This document shows positions 42,060 through 50,919 of a DNA stretch of 64,000 nucleotides, piece after piece. The stretch is from Chitinophagales bacterium (GTDB taxonomy: Bacteria > Bacteroidota > Bacteroidia > Chitinophagales > UBA2359), in the NCBI GenBank assembly GCA_041392475.1, contig JAWKLZ010000001.1, forward strand, positions 1,178,001 to 1,242,000, written 5' to 3'. A program made the position numbers and the translations under genes. The stretch's first letter is position 1; the number at the start of each line of letters is the position of its first letter. The notes under the pieces are model-generated. The model saw only the letters and a program-made list of their open reading frames with translations. It ran no database searches and was not told the DNA's origin.

Positions 42060-43727
42060 ATGAAAAAAATAAATTTCAATATAAACCTTGCCCTTCTACT
42101 ACTGGTTGGCGGGTTCATGATTTTTCTTTCTTCTTGCGAAAAAGACGAACCAACCTATGAAAAAACCCGTCTATTTAGACCCGTTTTGAATGAAAATTTA
42201 ATGTCGGATCTCAATACTATTATTATCAATATGGGAAACATAAAAGAAGCAACCTCCTATACTATTGAAATTAGTCGAGATACGTTCGCAAATATTCTTT
42301 ATACTTTTGATGTAGATACCAATTATGTTGTAGTTGATGAAACGATTATTGGTGAGCCCTTACGCTGGAACACCCTATATCAAATAAGAGCTACAGCACA
42401 TGCGGCAGATCCTACATTCGATAGCAAAGCATCTGATTTAGGAGAGGTTCGCACACAACGATTTCCTTCTATTTTGCGAATTCCAACGGTAGGTGACATT
42501 TTGGATGTTCAAGTAAGAGTTAGTTGGGAAGTACTTGGCGCACCAGTAACCAAGATTAAGGTATTTGCTGGCAATGATGAACTGTTAACAAACCCCTTAT
42601 CTGAATTTGATGTAGATGCTGCGGCACAAGCTGCTGGAGAGTTTATTGTCTCTGGACTACAACCCATGACTTTTTACCAAATCGGTATCTATAGTGGTGC
42701 AAATGGAGAGACATTGCGTGGATGGGAAGCCTACACTACCATCGAAAGTGCGATAGATTTAACTAGTCCAAATGTTATAGACTTGAGTACTTCAGAAGAC
42801 CCAGATGCGGTAGTTAATGCTGTTCCTATGGCTTCAGATGGTCAAATCATTGTCTTGAAAAAAGGCTTTGTTTATAACTTGCCTTCCGAATCATTAGATA
42901 AATCCATCACCATCACCGCAGCTTATGGTTTTGGCAGTCAGAAAGCAGTTCTATTCACAACTGGTAACTGGAACATCGCTGATGGAGCAACGATTGACCA
43001 TATTCGCTTTATTGACGTAGAACTTCGTGGAGAAGATCTTGGGGGCGATTATGTTTTTAACCCTAACAACTCTACTACAACGATGGTTAATGAGTTAACC
43101 TTCGACAATTGCGTAATAAACAATTTTAGAGGAATCATTCGTATAAGATCAGATGTGTTCTTGGCCAATTACAATATCAACAATTGTATTGTTCATCATC
43201 TTGGTGGATATGGTGTTATTACCGCAGATACAGACGGAGAAAATAAAGCTGCTTTTGATAATCTGTCAATAACAAATAGCACATTTTACAAAATACACGC
43301 ATTTATCACCACTCGCCAAAATGTACAATCCTTAGTTATAGACAATTGTACTATGAGCGAATTGGCAGATCCTGATGGTATTGTTTTTCGTTTTAGAGGT
43401 GAAGATGGTGTGAGAAGTAATGTGATCAATGGTATTACTATCACTAATACTATTTGGGGACATGCTTGGGACGAAGGAATGACAGGTAACCTGGCTGTTA
43501 GGGGTATATATGATGGACTCGAAGCTACTTTGTTCAACATTATAAATACTTATGCGACTTCTGATTTTGCTTTTACACCTGGATCTGAAATCCCTGGTTT
43601 CCCTGCATTGAATTATTCAGGTACGGCTACGGATCTTTGGGTTGCTCCTTTTGATGGAGATTTCAATTTTGCAGATACTGGTTTTAGTGGAAGAAATGAT
43701 GCTGGTGATCCACGCTGGAGACCTTAA
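42060..43727 (+). CDS. DUF4957/DUF5123-like surface lipoprotein
   Basis: A 555-residue lipoprotein (signal ends FLSSCEKDEPTYE). Residues of about 30-230 look like fibronectin-type beta domains (ATSYTIEISRDTF, VRVSWEVLGAPVTKIKVFAG, GLQPMTFYQIGIYSG). From about 235 the sequence becomes a right-handed beta-helix-like segment with repeated short strands (IDHIRFIDVELRG, NELTFDNCVINNFRGIIRI, LSITNSTFYKI, LVIDNCTMSEL). The DUF4957/DUF5123 layout is common in Bacteroidota pectin loci and is presumed to bind pectin at the cell surface. No lyase catalytic residues are evident. It is third in the susCD transcript. Confidence 0.8.
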   Translation: MKKINFNINLALLLLVGGFMIFLSSCEKDEPTYEKTRLFRPVLNENLMSDLNTIIINMGNIKEATSYTIEISRDTFANILYTFDVDTNYVVVDETIIGEPLRWNTLYQIRATAHAADPTFDSKASDLGEVRTQRFPSILRIPTVGDILDVQVRVSWEVLGAPVTKIKVFAGNDELLTNPLSEFDVDAAAQAAGEFIVSGLQPMTFYQIGIYSGANGETLRGWEAYTTIESAIDLTSPNVIDLSTSEDPDAVVNAVPMASDGQIIVLKKGFVYNLPSESLDKSITITAAYGFGSQKAVLFTTGNWNIADGATIDHIRFIDVELRGEDLGGDYVFNPNNSTTTMVNELTFDNCVINNFRGIIRIRSDVFLANYNINNCIVHHLGGYGVITADTDGENKAAFDNLSITNSTFYKIHAFITTRQNVQSLVIDNCTMSELADPDGIVFRFRGEDGVRSNVINGITITNTIWGHAWDEGMTGNLAVRGIYDGLEATLFNIINTYATSDFAFTPGSEIPGFPALNYSGTATDLWVAPFDGDFNFADTGFSGRNDAGDPRWRP

Positions 43728-43757
43728 TTTTTATTACATACATTGAGTATTCATCTT

Positions 43758-43792
43758 AAAAGGCATGGTCATTTTCAGGCCATGCCTTTTTT
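43758..43792 (+). terminator. rho-independent terminator ending the susC-susD-lipoprotein operon
   Basis: AAAAGGCATGG (43758-43768) pairs perfectly with CCATGCCTTTT (43780-43790), followed by a T6 run, 31 bases after the stop codon. Confidence 0.85.
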
Positions 43793-44216
43793 AATATCAG
43801 TATTTTTTTATTGATTAAGTATATGATATAATTACTTATTTGCTTTTCATTCTTATTTTTTACTTAGTTTAAGTCATTATAAATCTTTCATAAAGAATTA
43901 ATTTGTAGATACTGAATAGCTAAATTGAAGTAAAAAATCTCCTTCAATGAACTACTTGACTTGATTATTAACAAGCCAAACCTCATTAATCAATTGTATT
44001 AGTGAAACTTTTAAAATAATACAAATCAAATAAGTACCAAGACATACGAATTTAGACGAAAGACGAGAACTTTCGGATTCAATAACATAACGAAAGTGTT
44101 CTACCTAATCATTTTGACTAAGTATTTAATACTATAATAAGATTTAAACCAAAGAGTTTTTGTGTTTGAATTTTCACTAAAACTACTACCTAACTTTCAT
44201 ATTAAAAATATAAAAA
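43793..44216. other. intergenic region before the first pectate lyase
   Basis: AT-rich with no gene. An imperfect hairpin, GAACTTTCG with CGAAAGTGTTC, lies at about 44069-44102. TAACTTTC about 30 bases before the ATG is one base short of a -7 box. Confidence 0.45.
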
Positions 44217-45746
44217 ATGTCCTCCCTAAAATACCTTTCATTACTAATAACTTTCTTTCTGTTTATAGCTTTTGTCAGTTGCAACAAAAATAATGGAGTC
44301 ACAGTAGATGATGATAACCCAATCATTGAAGAACCTGACACTACAACCGTCGAAAATCCCGATACTACAACCATCGAAAATCCTGACACTACAAACATCA
44401 CCGAAGTAATAGCCTTCCCTGGCGCAGAAGGTTTTGGCAAAACTACCACTGGCGGGAGAGGTGGAAAAATCTATTATGTCACAAACTTAGAAGATTCAGG
44501 CGCAGGCAGTTTCCGCCAGGCAGTAGAAAAAGCTGGACCGAGGTATATACTATTCAAAGTTTCAGGAACAATTGCCTTAAAATCAAGGTTAAACATCAAT
44601 AATGGCAACCTCACTATAGCAGGCCAAACAGCCCCTGGTGACGGTATTTGTATCAAAGATTTCCCAGTAGTTATCAATGCTGACAATGTAATCATCAGAT
44701 TCATGCGTTTTAGATTAGGTGAGGACAAAAATCAGCAGGCTGACGGGTTGGAATGTCGTTTTCATAAAGATATAATCATTGACCATTGCTCTATAAGTTG
44801 GTCGGTGGATGAGTGTATGACCTTGTATGTCAATGAAAGCACGACTCTTCAATGGTCTATCGTCTCTGAGAGCCTCAACAATTCGGTCCACGAAAAAGGC
44901 GCACATGGCTACGGCGGTATCTGGGGTGGAAAAAACGCTTCGTTTCACCACAATCTTTTAGCTCACCACAATAGCCGCAACCCCCGTCTGGGTGAGACTG
45001 CAGGAGATGCCTTTGCACTAACTGATTTGGTTGACCTTCGAAACAATGTGATTTACAATTGGGGCGGCAACAACTGTTATGGTGGTGAAGCAATGAATGT
45101 GAACATTGTAAATTGTTATTACAAATCTGGTCCCGCTTCTTCAAATAAAAGCCGTATTGTATCTATTGATAAAAATAAAACGGTCGGTACGGATGTATAT
45201 GATATTTGGGGCAAATTCTACATTGAAGGCAACTTTTTGGAAGGCTATCCTAATGCAACCAACGACAATTGGACGTTTGGCGTTTATAACCAATTCCACT
45301 CTAGTTATGGAACTGTTTCATCAGCAGATAAAACAGCCATGCGAATGCTCACCGAACACCCAATTAATGACAATGTAACTACCCATACAGCCCAAGTAGC
45401 TTATGAAAAAGTCCTAGACATTGGAGGAGCATCCTTGTCAAGAGATGCAGTAGATAATCGAGTCATTGAGAACGTCCGCAATGGAGACTATTCTTTTGAA
45501 GGTTCTGATGGCAGCACCAAAGGTATCATTGATTCCCAAAACGATGTTGGTGGTTGGCCTGACTTGATTTCCACTGAAGCACCGATGGATACTTCTGGTG
45601 ACGGGATTCCAGATAATTGGAAAGAATCCCATCAGTTGGATGTCAATTTGGATCAGGCGAATGGTCGAGACTTGCACGCTAATTTTGATAATGTGGAAGT
45701 GTATATCAATAGTTTAGTGGAAGATATTGTAGCGAAGCAAAAATAG
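44217..45746 (+). CDS. pectate lyase, polysaccharide lyase family 1 type (lipoprotein)
   Basis: A 509-residue secreted lyase. The signal ends AFVSCNKNNG (lipobox), followed by a Pro-Asp-Thr repeat linker (about 37-62) and a parallel beta-helix. Signature stretches are LTIAGQTAPGDGICIKD, IIIDHCSISWSVDECMTLY and YGGIWGGKNASFHHNLLAHHNSRNPRLGE, where the Asp/Glu and Arg clusters serve Ca2+ binding and beta-elimination. A C-terminal DTSGDGIPDNWKESHQL resembles a calcium-binding type-3 repeat. It cleaves de-esterified homogalacturonan. It is paralogous to the gene at 62.7 kb. It starts a new transcription unit after the terminator. Confidence 0.88.
   Translation: MSSLKYLSLLITFFLFIAFVSCNKNNGVTVDDDNPIIEEPDTTTVENPDTTTIENPDTTNITEVIAFPGAEGFGKTTTGGRGGKIYYVTNLEDSGAGSFRQAVEKAGPRYILFKVSGTIALKSRLNINNGNLTIAGQTAPGDGICIKDFPVVINADNVIIRFMRFRLGEDKNQQADGLECRFHKDIIIDHCSISWSVDECMTLYVNESTTLQWSIVSESLNNSVHEKGAHGYGGIWGGKNASFHHNLLAHHNSRNPRLGETAGDAFALTDLVDLRNNVIYNWGGNNCYGGEAMNVNIVNCYYKSGPASSNKSRIVSIDKNKTVGTDVYDIWGKFYIEGNFLEGYPNATNDNWTFGVYNQFHSSYGTVSSADKTAMRMLTEHPINDNVTTHTAQVAYEKVLDIGGASLSRDAVDNRVIENVRNGDYSFEGSDGSTKGIIDSQNDVGGWPDLISTEAPMDTSGDGIPDNWKESHQLDVNLDQANGRDLHANFDNVEVYINSLVEDIVAKQK
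44336..44402 (+). repeat. 24-bp tandem coding repeat (PDTTT linker)
   Basis: About 2.7 copies of a 24-base unit encode PDTTTVEN, PDTTTIEN and PDTTNI. It lies between the lipobox and the lyase domain and serves as a flexible spacer from the membrane. Unit-number variation would change the linker length only. Confidence 0.75.
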
Positions 45747-45823
45747 ATTTCTAAAAAACTTATATACAAAATTAATACATAAAACCCTCTTTATCTAAAT
45801 TTTCAATTGTCTTCTGAGGATTG

Positions 45824-45874
45824 TTTGTAGAAGGCGGCAATAATAAAATTCGGTCGGATGACTCCTTCTACAAA
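45824..45874. repeat. 11-bp perfect inverted repeat between two pectate lyase genes
   Basis: TTTGTAGAAGG (45824-45834) and CCTTCTACAAA (45864-45874) enclose 29 bases. There is no T tract, so a structural or regulatory role cannot be distinguished from chance decay. Confidence 0.5.
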
Positions 45875-45963
45875 GAATTGATTAAGTAATAGTTTTTGCG
45901 ATAACACAAACTTCCGAAGTTTCATTTCATGGTTTTTTGAAAAAAACCAAAAAGTAATACCAG

Positions 45964-47250
45964 ATGAAAAAGAATATATTGTTATTTATCAGTTTAATGC
46001 TAATTTTTATTTGCCACATCACAGCACAAGATCAGTGTGAATCTATTGGATGGGCAAATTATGATGGAACTACTTTTGTTGGTACTCCAACTGGTGGAGG
46101 TACTACAACACCTATTGAAGTAACTACTTTTGCAGCTTTTAAAGCTGCGGCGGAATCAACAGGCCCTAAAGTAATCTATATCAAAAATTCGATGGGTGCG
46201 GGTTATATAAATACTACAGGAGATGTGGTAAAAGTAAAATCAGATAAAACCATTATAGGATATCCTGGTGTCGTAGTCCGTGCTTCTTTTCAGATAGGTA
46301 GTGGAGTCAGCAATGTTATTATTCGAAACATTAAAGTGGAAGGACCTCCCGCTACCAATGCCTCACAAGGGTGGGATAACTGCAACATTGATGGTGCTTC
46401 AAGAATTTGGATAGATCATTGTGAGTTTGAAAATGGCGGAGATGGGAATTTTGATGTAGTCAAAGGTGCTGATAATGTTTCGGTAACCTGGTGCGTTTTT
46501 ACTTACAAAGAAGATGGTGTTCACAATTATTCAAATCTTATCGGATCCAGTGACAATGAACCTATTAGTCACGGCAAATTGAATATAACATATTTAAATT
46601 GTTGGTGGAAAGATTGCAATGATCGTTTGCCACGAAGTCGATATGGCAAAATACATGTGGCTAATTGTTATTTTTCTATGCGTTCAGGAATGACGAGCAG
46701 TAATGGAACAGGTGCTGGGTTTATGGCAAATTGTAGGGTTGAAAATTGTGAATATGAAAACATCAAGAATCCCTGCAAAATGTTATCGGGTACATCCGAA
46801 GGAATTTGTAAGCCGTTGAATTGCTCTTTCGTCAATTGTAGTGGGAATACTTCGGGAGGAGTTGCAGGAGGTTATACGGTTTTTGTTCCCCCTTATTCTA
46901 CAGCTTTAGTTGCCGCAACAGAGGTAAAAAGTATCGTTACAGACCCAGATTGTGGAGCTGGTCCAACGATGGACAGTCCTATCCAATGTGGCTGTTTAGA
47001 TACAGGAATATCTGATATTCAAGATATTAAAATAAAGTTATACCCAAATCCATCAAGTGATTCTTTTCACATAACTGGCTTTGAAGGGAAAGCTACTGTT
47101 TTGGTATTCGACATAAGTGGAAAACAGCTTCTTACAAAAGAAGTATTTGAAAGCGAAGCTATTGCAGTAGAAACGCTTCCAGAAGGAATCTATATGGTGA
47201 AAACTATGACTGCAAAGGGATCATCTCAAATAAAGTTATTGAAGAAATAG
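45964..47250 (+). CDS. pectate lyase, family 1, with Type IX secretion sorting domain
   Basis: A 428-residue secreted lyase with a signal peptide ending CHITAQ. The pectate lyase C motifs are visible: RIWIDHCEFENGGDGNFDVVKGADNVSVTWCVF (vWiDH and Ca2+ ligands) and CNDRLPRSRYGKIHVANCYF (RxPRxR catalytic Arg). From about residue 350, IKLYPNPSSDSFHITGF to EGIYMVKTMTAKGSSQIKLLKK is a Type IX secretion C-terminal sorting domain, so the enzyme is delivered to the surface or medium. Cys pairs are frequent (CNIDG, CWWKDC, CRVENCEYENIKNPC). Confidence 0.92.
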   Translation: MKKNILLFISLMLIFICHITAQDQCESIGWANYDGTTFVGTPTGGGTTTPIEVTTFAAFKAAAESTGPKVIYIKNSMGAGYINTTGDVVKVKSDKTIIGYPGVVVRASFQIGSGVSNVIIRNIKVEGPPATNASQGWDNCNIDGASRIWIDHCEFENGGDGNFDVVKGADNVSVTWCVFTYKEDGVHNYSNLIGSSDNEPISHGKLNITYLNCWWKDCNDRLPRSRYGKIHVANCYFSMRSGMTSSNGTGAGFMANCRVENCEYENIKNPCKMLSGTSEGICKPLNCSFVNCSGNTSGGVAGGYTVFVPPYSTALVAATEVKSIVTDPDCGAGPTMDSPIQCGCLDTGISDIQDIKIKLYPNPSSDSFHITGFEGKATVLVFDISGKQLLTKEVFESEAIAVETLPEGIYMVKTMTAKGSSQIKLLKK

Positions 47251-47251
47251 C

Positions 47252-47350
47252 TAGTTCATCGAAGACTTTAATGGGAGGTGACTTTTGAAGTTTGTTCTTG
47301 AAGATATCGACTTGATGCTCTCAAAAGAAAACTTTAAAAGTCTTTGATCT
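47252..47350 (+). repeat. palindromic repeat family A, copy 6
   Basis: Arms GACTTTTGAAGTT (47280-47292) and AACTTTAAAAGTC (47330-47342) pair with one G-U. The core GATGCTCTCAAAAGAAA and outer GTTCATCGAAGA are shared with copies at 0.34, 9.5 and 24.8 kb. It lies between two pectate lyase genes. Confidence 0.75.
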
Positions 47351-47442
47351 GCAATTGTTAATTGACAAATTTTATTTTGCCCATTCATCTTTTCAGCACT
47401 TTTAAATGCCTTAATTTTTAACACTTTAATCATTCATCCGCA

Positions 47443-48852
47443 ATGAAAAACTTACAATTTATATTCGTTTTATTTCTATTAACAGCTTCATTATTTGCCC
47501 AAACACCCGATTTTTCAATAATGGGTTTTGCAAAAATGAATGGCGGAACAACTGGCGGTGAAGGAGGTGAAGTGGTTACTCCTACTACTTTTGACGAACT
47601 CAATACATACTGCACATCGTCCCAACCGTATGTTATTTTAATTGACCGAGAATTCAAAGGGTCAAACCCAGATGCTTCAAATCCCAATGCTCCTGTGCGA
47701 AGAGTAATTAATATGACTTCTAACAAGACACTTTTAGGAGTTGGCTCTAATGGGTTTATCAACCAAATTAGCGTCAATATCAATTCGAAGCAAAATATCA
47801 TTATCAGAAATATAAAATTTACTATGAAAGACGTTCCTGTCGATATCTCAGGCTCAGAGGTAAAAATTTTGGGAACGAACAATGACCCTGATATTATTTC
47901 TATTTCGGCTGACCTGAGTTCAATTCCTGCTACTGATCGCATGACGAGAAATATTTGGATTGACCACTGTGAGTTTTACAACGAAGACCCTTCGGTAATG
48001 ACCGATCAAGACAGATATGACGGGCTTTTGGATATGAAAAACGATTCCCAATTTATCACCATTTCGTGGTGTGTTTTTCGTGACCATCACAAAGGTTGTT
48101 TGTCTGGTTCGGGAAACTCTGACAATCACGACCGAAAAACCACTATGCACCACAATTTTTTTGACAATATTTCTTCTCGAACCCCATTGCAGCGATATGG
48201 TAAGTTACACTTGTTAAACAATTATATAGTCAACTGTGAAAATGGTCTAAATGTAAGAATTCAGTCAGAAGCAGTTGCAGAAAAAAATTACTTCAAAGAT
48301 ACCAAAAAACCCATTTTTGGAAAACCTTCTGAAGGTGGTTCAGCTACTGAAATAGACAATTATTTTGATAATTGCCAGCGATTATCTGCTGTTCATATCC
48401 CTTCAACAAGTTCTCCAGATGCTGATCCTTTGAGTGCGTCAGAAGAATACAATGCCAATGAGTATGTTATTCCTTATGAATATAGCACTTATGTGACAGA
48501 GGTTGCTGATGTTCCTAATGTGGTGACAGAATGGGCAGGTATTGGCAAAATTGCCTCAAATCCAACAAGTATAACTATGTACCAGATTGATGAGGTAAAT
48601 GAAATTCTATTTTCTTCAACTTTTGTAAAGGATGAATTGACTATTTCAATTGATGCCAAAACCAATTTTGCTTCGGTTATAACAGTGACGGACATGAATG
48701 GGAAAACCGTATTGAATAAAAATGAATTGGTTGTTGCAGGGAAGAATAAAGTCAGCTTAGACATGAGTTCTTTTAGTAGCGGGATTTATATATGTAATTT
48801 GTACGCCGCAGGTAAGCAGATTGCAGCAGCAAAAATATATAAGAGCAATTAG
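47443..48852 (+). CDS. pectate lyase, family 1, with Type IX secretion sorting domain
   Basis: A 469-residue secreted lyase with a signal ending ASLFAQ. The core motifs are NIWIDHCEFYNEDPSVMTDQDRYDGLLDMKNDSQFITISWCVFRDHHKGCLSG and RTPLQRYGKLHLLNNYIVNCENG. The catalytic-Arg region reads RTPLQR instead of RxPRxR. The C-terminal segment (VITVTDMNGKTVLNKNELVVAGKNKVSLDMSSFSSGIYICNLYAAGKQIAAAKIYKSN) is a Type IX sorting domain. It is a diverged paralogue of the preceding lyase, with little identity outside the motifs, so it may prefer a different degree of esterification. Confidence 0.88.
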   Translation: MKNLQFIFVLFLLTASLFAQTPDFSIMGFAKMNGGTTGGEGGEVVTPTTFDELNTYCTSSQPYVILIDREFKGSNPDASNPNAPVRRVINMTSNKTLLGVGSNGFINQISVNINSKQNIIIRNIKFTMKDVPVDISGSEVKILGTNNDPDIISISADLSSIPATDRMTRNIWIDHCEFYNEDPSVMTDQDRYDGLLDMKNDSQFITISWCVFRDHHKGCLSGSGNSDNHDRKTTMHHNFFDNISSRTPLQRYGKLHLLNNYIVNCENGLNVRIQSEAVAEKNYFKDTKKPIFGKPSEGGSATEIDNYFDNCQRLSAVHIPSTSSPDADPLSASEEYNANEYVIPYEYSTYVTEVADVPNVVTEWAGIGKIASNPTSITMYQIDEVNEILFSSTFVKDELTISIDAKTNFASVITVTDMNGKTVLNKNELVVAGKNKVSLDMSSFSSGIYICNLYAAGKQIAAAKIYKSN

Positions 48853-48901
48853 AGTATAAATCAAACATATAGCCTATTACAAACTTTTAATAAACTTTTG
48901 G

Positions 48902-50845
48902 TTGATGAAAAAGATAACTACAAACACTATCCTTTTCGCATTTTTCCTTTTACTTTCTGTCACTACTTCAATATTTTCTCAAACCAACTCAACTACTAAA
49001 AAAAACAAAAATTCTGTTGAAGAAAAATCAAGAAATTTTCCTTCAAACTGGTGGGCAACATACAAAGAAAGGGATACGGAATGGTTTCGCAGCAAAGAAG
49101 CAAAAAACATTGCAGATAATATTATAAGTTGGCAAACTCCCGAAGGAGGCTGGCCACTGATGAATACGACCAATGAACCGTGGACAGGAGATGAAAGTGC
49201 CATCGGCCCTTGGGGACGAAATGGCACCCTTATCTATGCCACAACGAATGAAATAAGGTTTTTGTCAAATGTATTTATCGCAACTCAGCAAACTCAATAT
49301 AAAGATGCTGCCATAAAAGGCATCCATTACATTTTTGACGCACAAACACCTACGGGAGGATGGCCCAAAGCTTTTCCCATTCACAGTGATGATTACAAAC
49401 GACACATCACCTTCAATGATGGCTGTATGGAAAACGGTTTGACCTTATTGAAGGATTTATACACTGACGAAAAATATTCATTTTTAGACTCTACACTTGT
49501 CGTTCAAATAAAAGAAAGATACAATTTGGGTATAGAATGTATTCTAAAATGCCAAATTGTAACCAATGGCAAACTCACAGGTTGGTGTCAACAACACGAC
49601 GAAAAAACTTGCCAGCCCAGACCTGGGCGAACCTTTGAGCCTGCTGCAATAAGTGGTTCGGAAAGCATTGGGATTATCAAATTGTTGATGGAGGTAGAAA
49701 ACCCAACACTTGAAGTAAAAAAATCAATTGAAGCGGCTGTTCAGTGGATTGAAGCCTCCAAAATCGAAGGTTTTGCAGTCGAAACCATACCTGATTCAAC
49801 CTTTGAACTAAGAAAAATTGACCGAAAAGTGGTTGCCAATCCCAATTCTGTCCTTTGGGCAAGGTATTATGAAATTGATACAAATCGCCCCATTTTTTTG
49901 GGTAGAGATGGTATCACAAAATACCATCTTGCTGAGATTGAACAAGAGCGTCGAACAGGATATGCTTGGTATGGTGAATGGGGCAAGGCACTAAACGAAA
50001 TCTATACAGCTTGGGCTACCAAATGGGGAGTTGACATTTCGAATTCAACAGCTCTAGACCATCCCAAAGATGGCTATTTTATTACCTCTGACAGTTTACG
50101 AATACATTATTTGACCAAAGGTGAAGGCACTCCCATTATTTTGATTCATGGACTTTCAGGTACAGCCTATGGAAATTGGTACAAGAATGGAATCGCTGAT
50201 ACATTGGCAAAAAATCATTTTGTGGTGGCATTGGACTGTAGAAATCACGGACTTAGCGACAAGCCTGCGGGTGGCGAATTGGCATGGGGTTCTGAAACGG
50301 AGGTGATAGAACTGATGAATCACCTCAATATTGACAAAGCACATTTTCATGGATACTCTATGGGAGGTGCGATTATTGGGCAACTTATGGCGAAAGTGCC
50401 AGAACGATTCATTACTGCAAGCATGGGAGGATATGGAATTCCCGAAACAGATTCTGTTTGGATTGCTAAAATACCCGAAGAAAGTAAAGGCGTAGACCCC
50501 GATGCAAAAGAAGCGTATCAAAAATTGGTGATGGCTTATTTGGAAAGCAAAGGGATGAACGAAAAGGAAATTGAAGAATTTATAAACACACCTCGACCTC
50601 CAAGACCCAAAATATTACCTCCGCCTCTCACTATAGACTTAACTCAAATAGAGTTTCCAGTGATGACCATTTTGGGAGAGTTCGATAGGGCAGTCGGTAA
50701 ATCACATCGTATGAAACGACAAATAAAAAACTTTAGGCATGTGGTGCTTCCTGGAAAATCACACAACACCGCAATCATGGCAGATTATATACCCTCACTT
50801 TACATCGAATCTCTTGTTGATTTTATTGACAGCAACGATAAATAA
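48902..50845 (+). CDS. bifunctional pectate lyase (PL10) - alpha/beta hydrolase fusion
   Basis: A 647-residue secreted protein (signal ends TSIFSQ). Residues of about 25-385 are a PL10 pectate lyase toroid: SWQTPEGGWPLMNT, DAQTPTGGWPKAFP, ITFNDGCMENGLTLLKDLY, GWCQQHDEKTCQPRPGRTFEPAAISGSESIGI and GYAWYGEWGKALN. After TALDHPKDGYFITSDSLRIHYLTKGEG, residues of about 400-647 are a complete alpha/beta hydrolase with IILIHGLSGTA, the nucleophile elbow FHGYSMGGA, the acid in ILGEFDRAVG and His in PGKSHNTAI. The esterase part probably removes methyl or acetyl groups that block lyase action, which is inference from the fusion. Confidence 0.9.
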   Translation: MMKKITTNTILFAFFLLLSVTTSIFSQTNSTTKKNKNSVEEKSRNFPSNWWATYKERDTEWFRSKEAKNIADNIISWQTPEGGWPLMNTTNEPWTGDESAIGPWGRNGTLIYATTNEIRFLSNVFIATQQTQYKDAAIKGIHYIFDAQTPTGGWPKAFPIHSDDYKRHITFNDGCMENGLTLLKDLYTDEKYSFLDSTLVVQIKERYNLGIECILKCQIVTNGKLTGWCQQHDEKTCQPRPGRTFEPAAISGSESIGIIKLLMEVENPTLEVKKSIEAAVQWIEASKIEGFAVETIPDSTFELRKIDRKVVANPNSVLWARYYEIDTNRPIFLGRDGITKYHLAEIEQERRTGYAWYGEWGKALNEIYTAWATKWGVDISNSTALDHPKDGYFITSDSLRIHYLTKGEGTPIILIHGLSGTAYGNWYKNGIADTLAKNHFVVALDCRNHGLSDKPAGGELAWGSETEVIELMNHLNIDKAHFHGYSMGGAIIGQLMAKVPERFITASMGGYGIPETDSVWIAKIPEESKGVDPDAKEAYQKLVMAYLESKGMNEKEIEEFINTPRPPRPKILPPPLTIDLTQIEFPVMTILGEFDRAVGKSHRMKRQIKNFRHVVLPGKSHNTAIMADYIPSLYIESLVDFIDSNDK

Positions 50846-50919
50846 CATTTTGAAAATCAAAAATTTATAAAGCACTGAAAGTTGTAAAATTTGCACAAAA
50901 ACCCTAATACCTTCAAAGC

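Noticed and set aside
44336..44402. 24-bp tandem repeat as a regulatory or CRISPR array
   Set aside because: It is in frame within a lyase gene and encodes a Pro-Asp-Thr linker.
338..47350. Family A repeats as CRISPR-like units
   Set aside because: Copies lie kilobases apart in both orientations, without regular spacers or cas genes.
47443..48852. Tandem pectate lyase genes at 46 and 47.4 kb as a recent duplication
   Set aside because: Apart from the core lyase motifs and sorting domain the two proteins differ throughout, so they are old paralogues.
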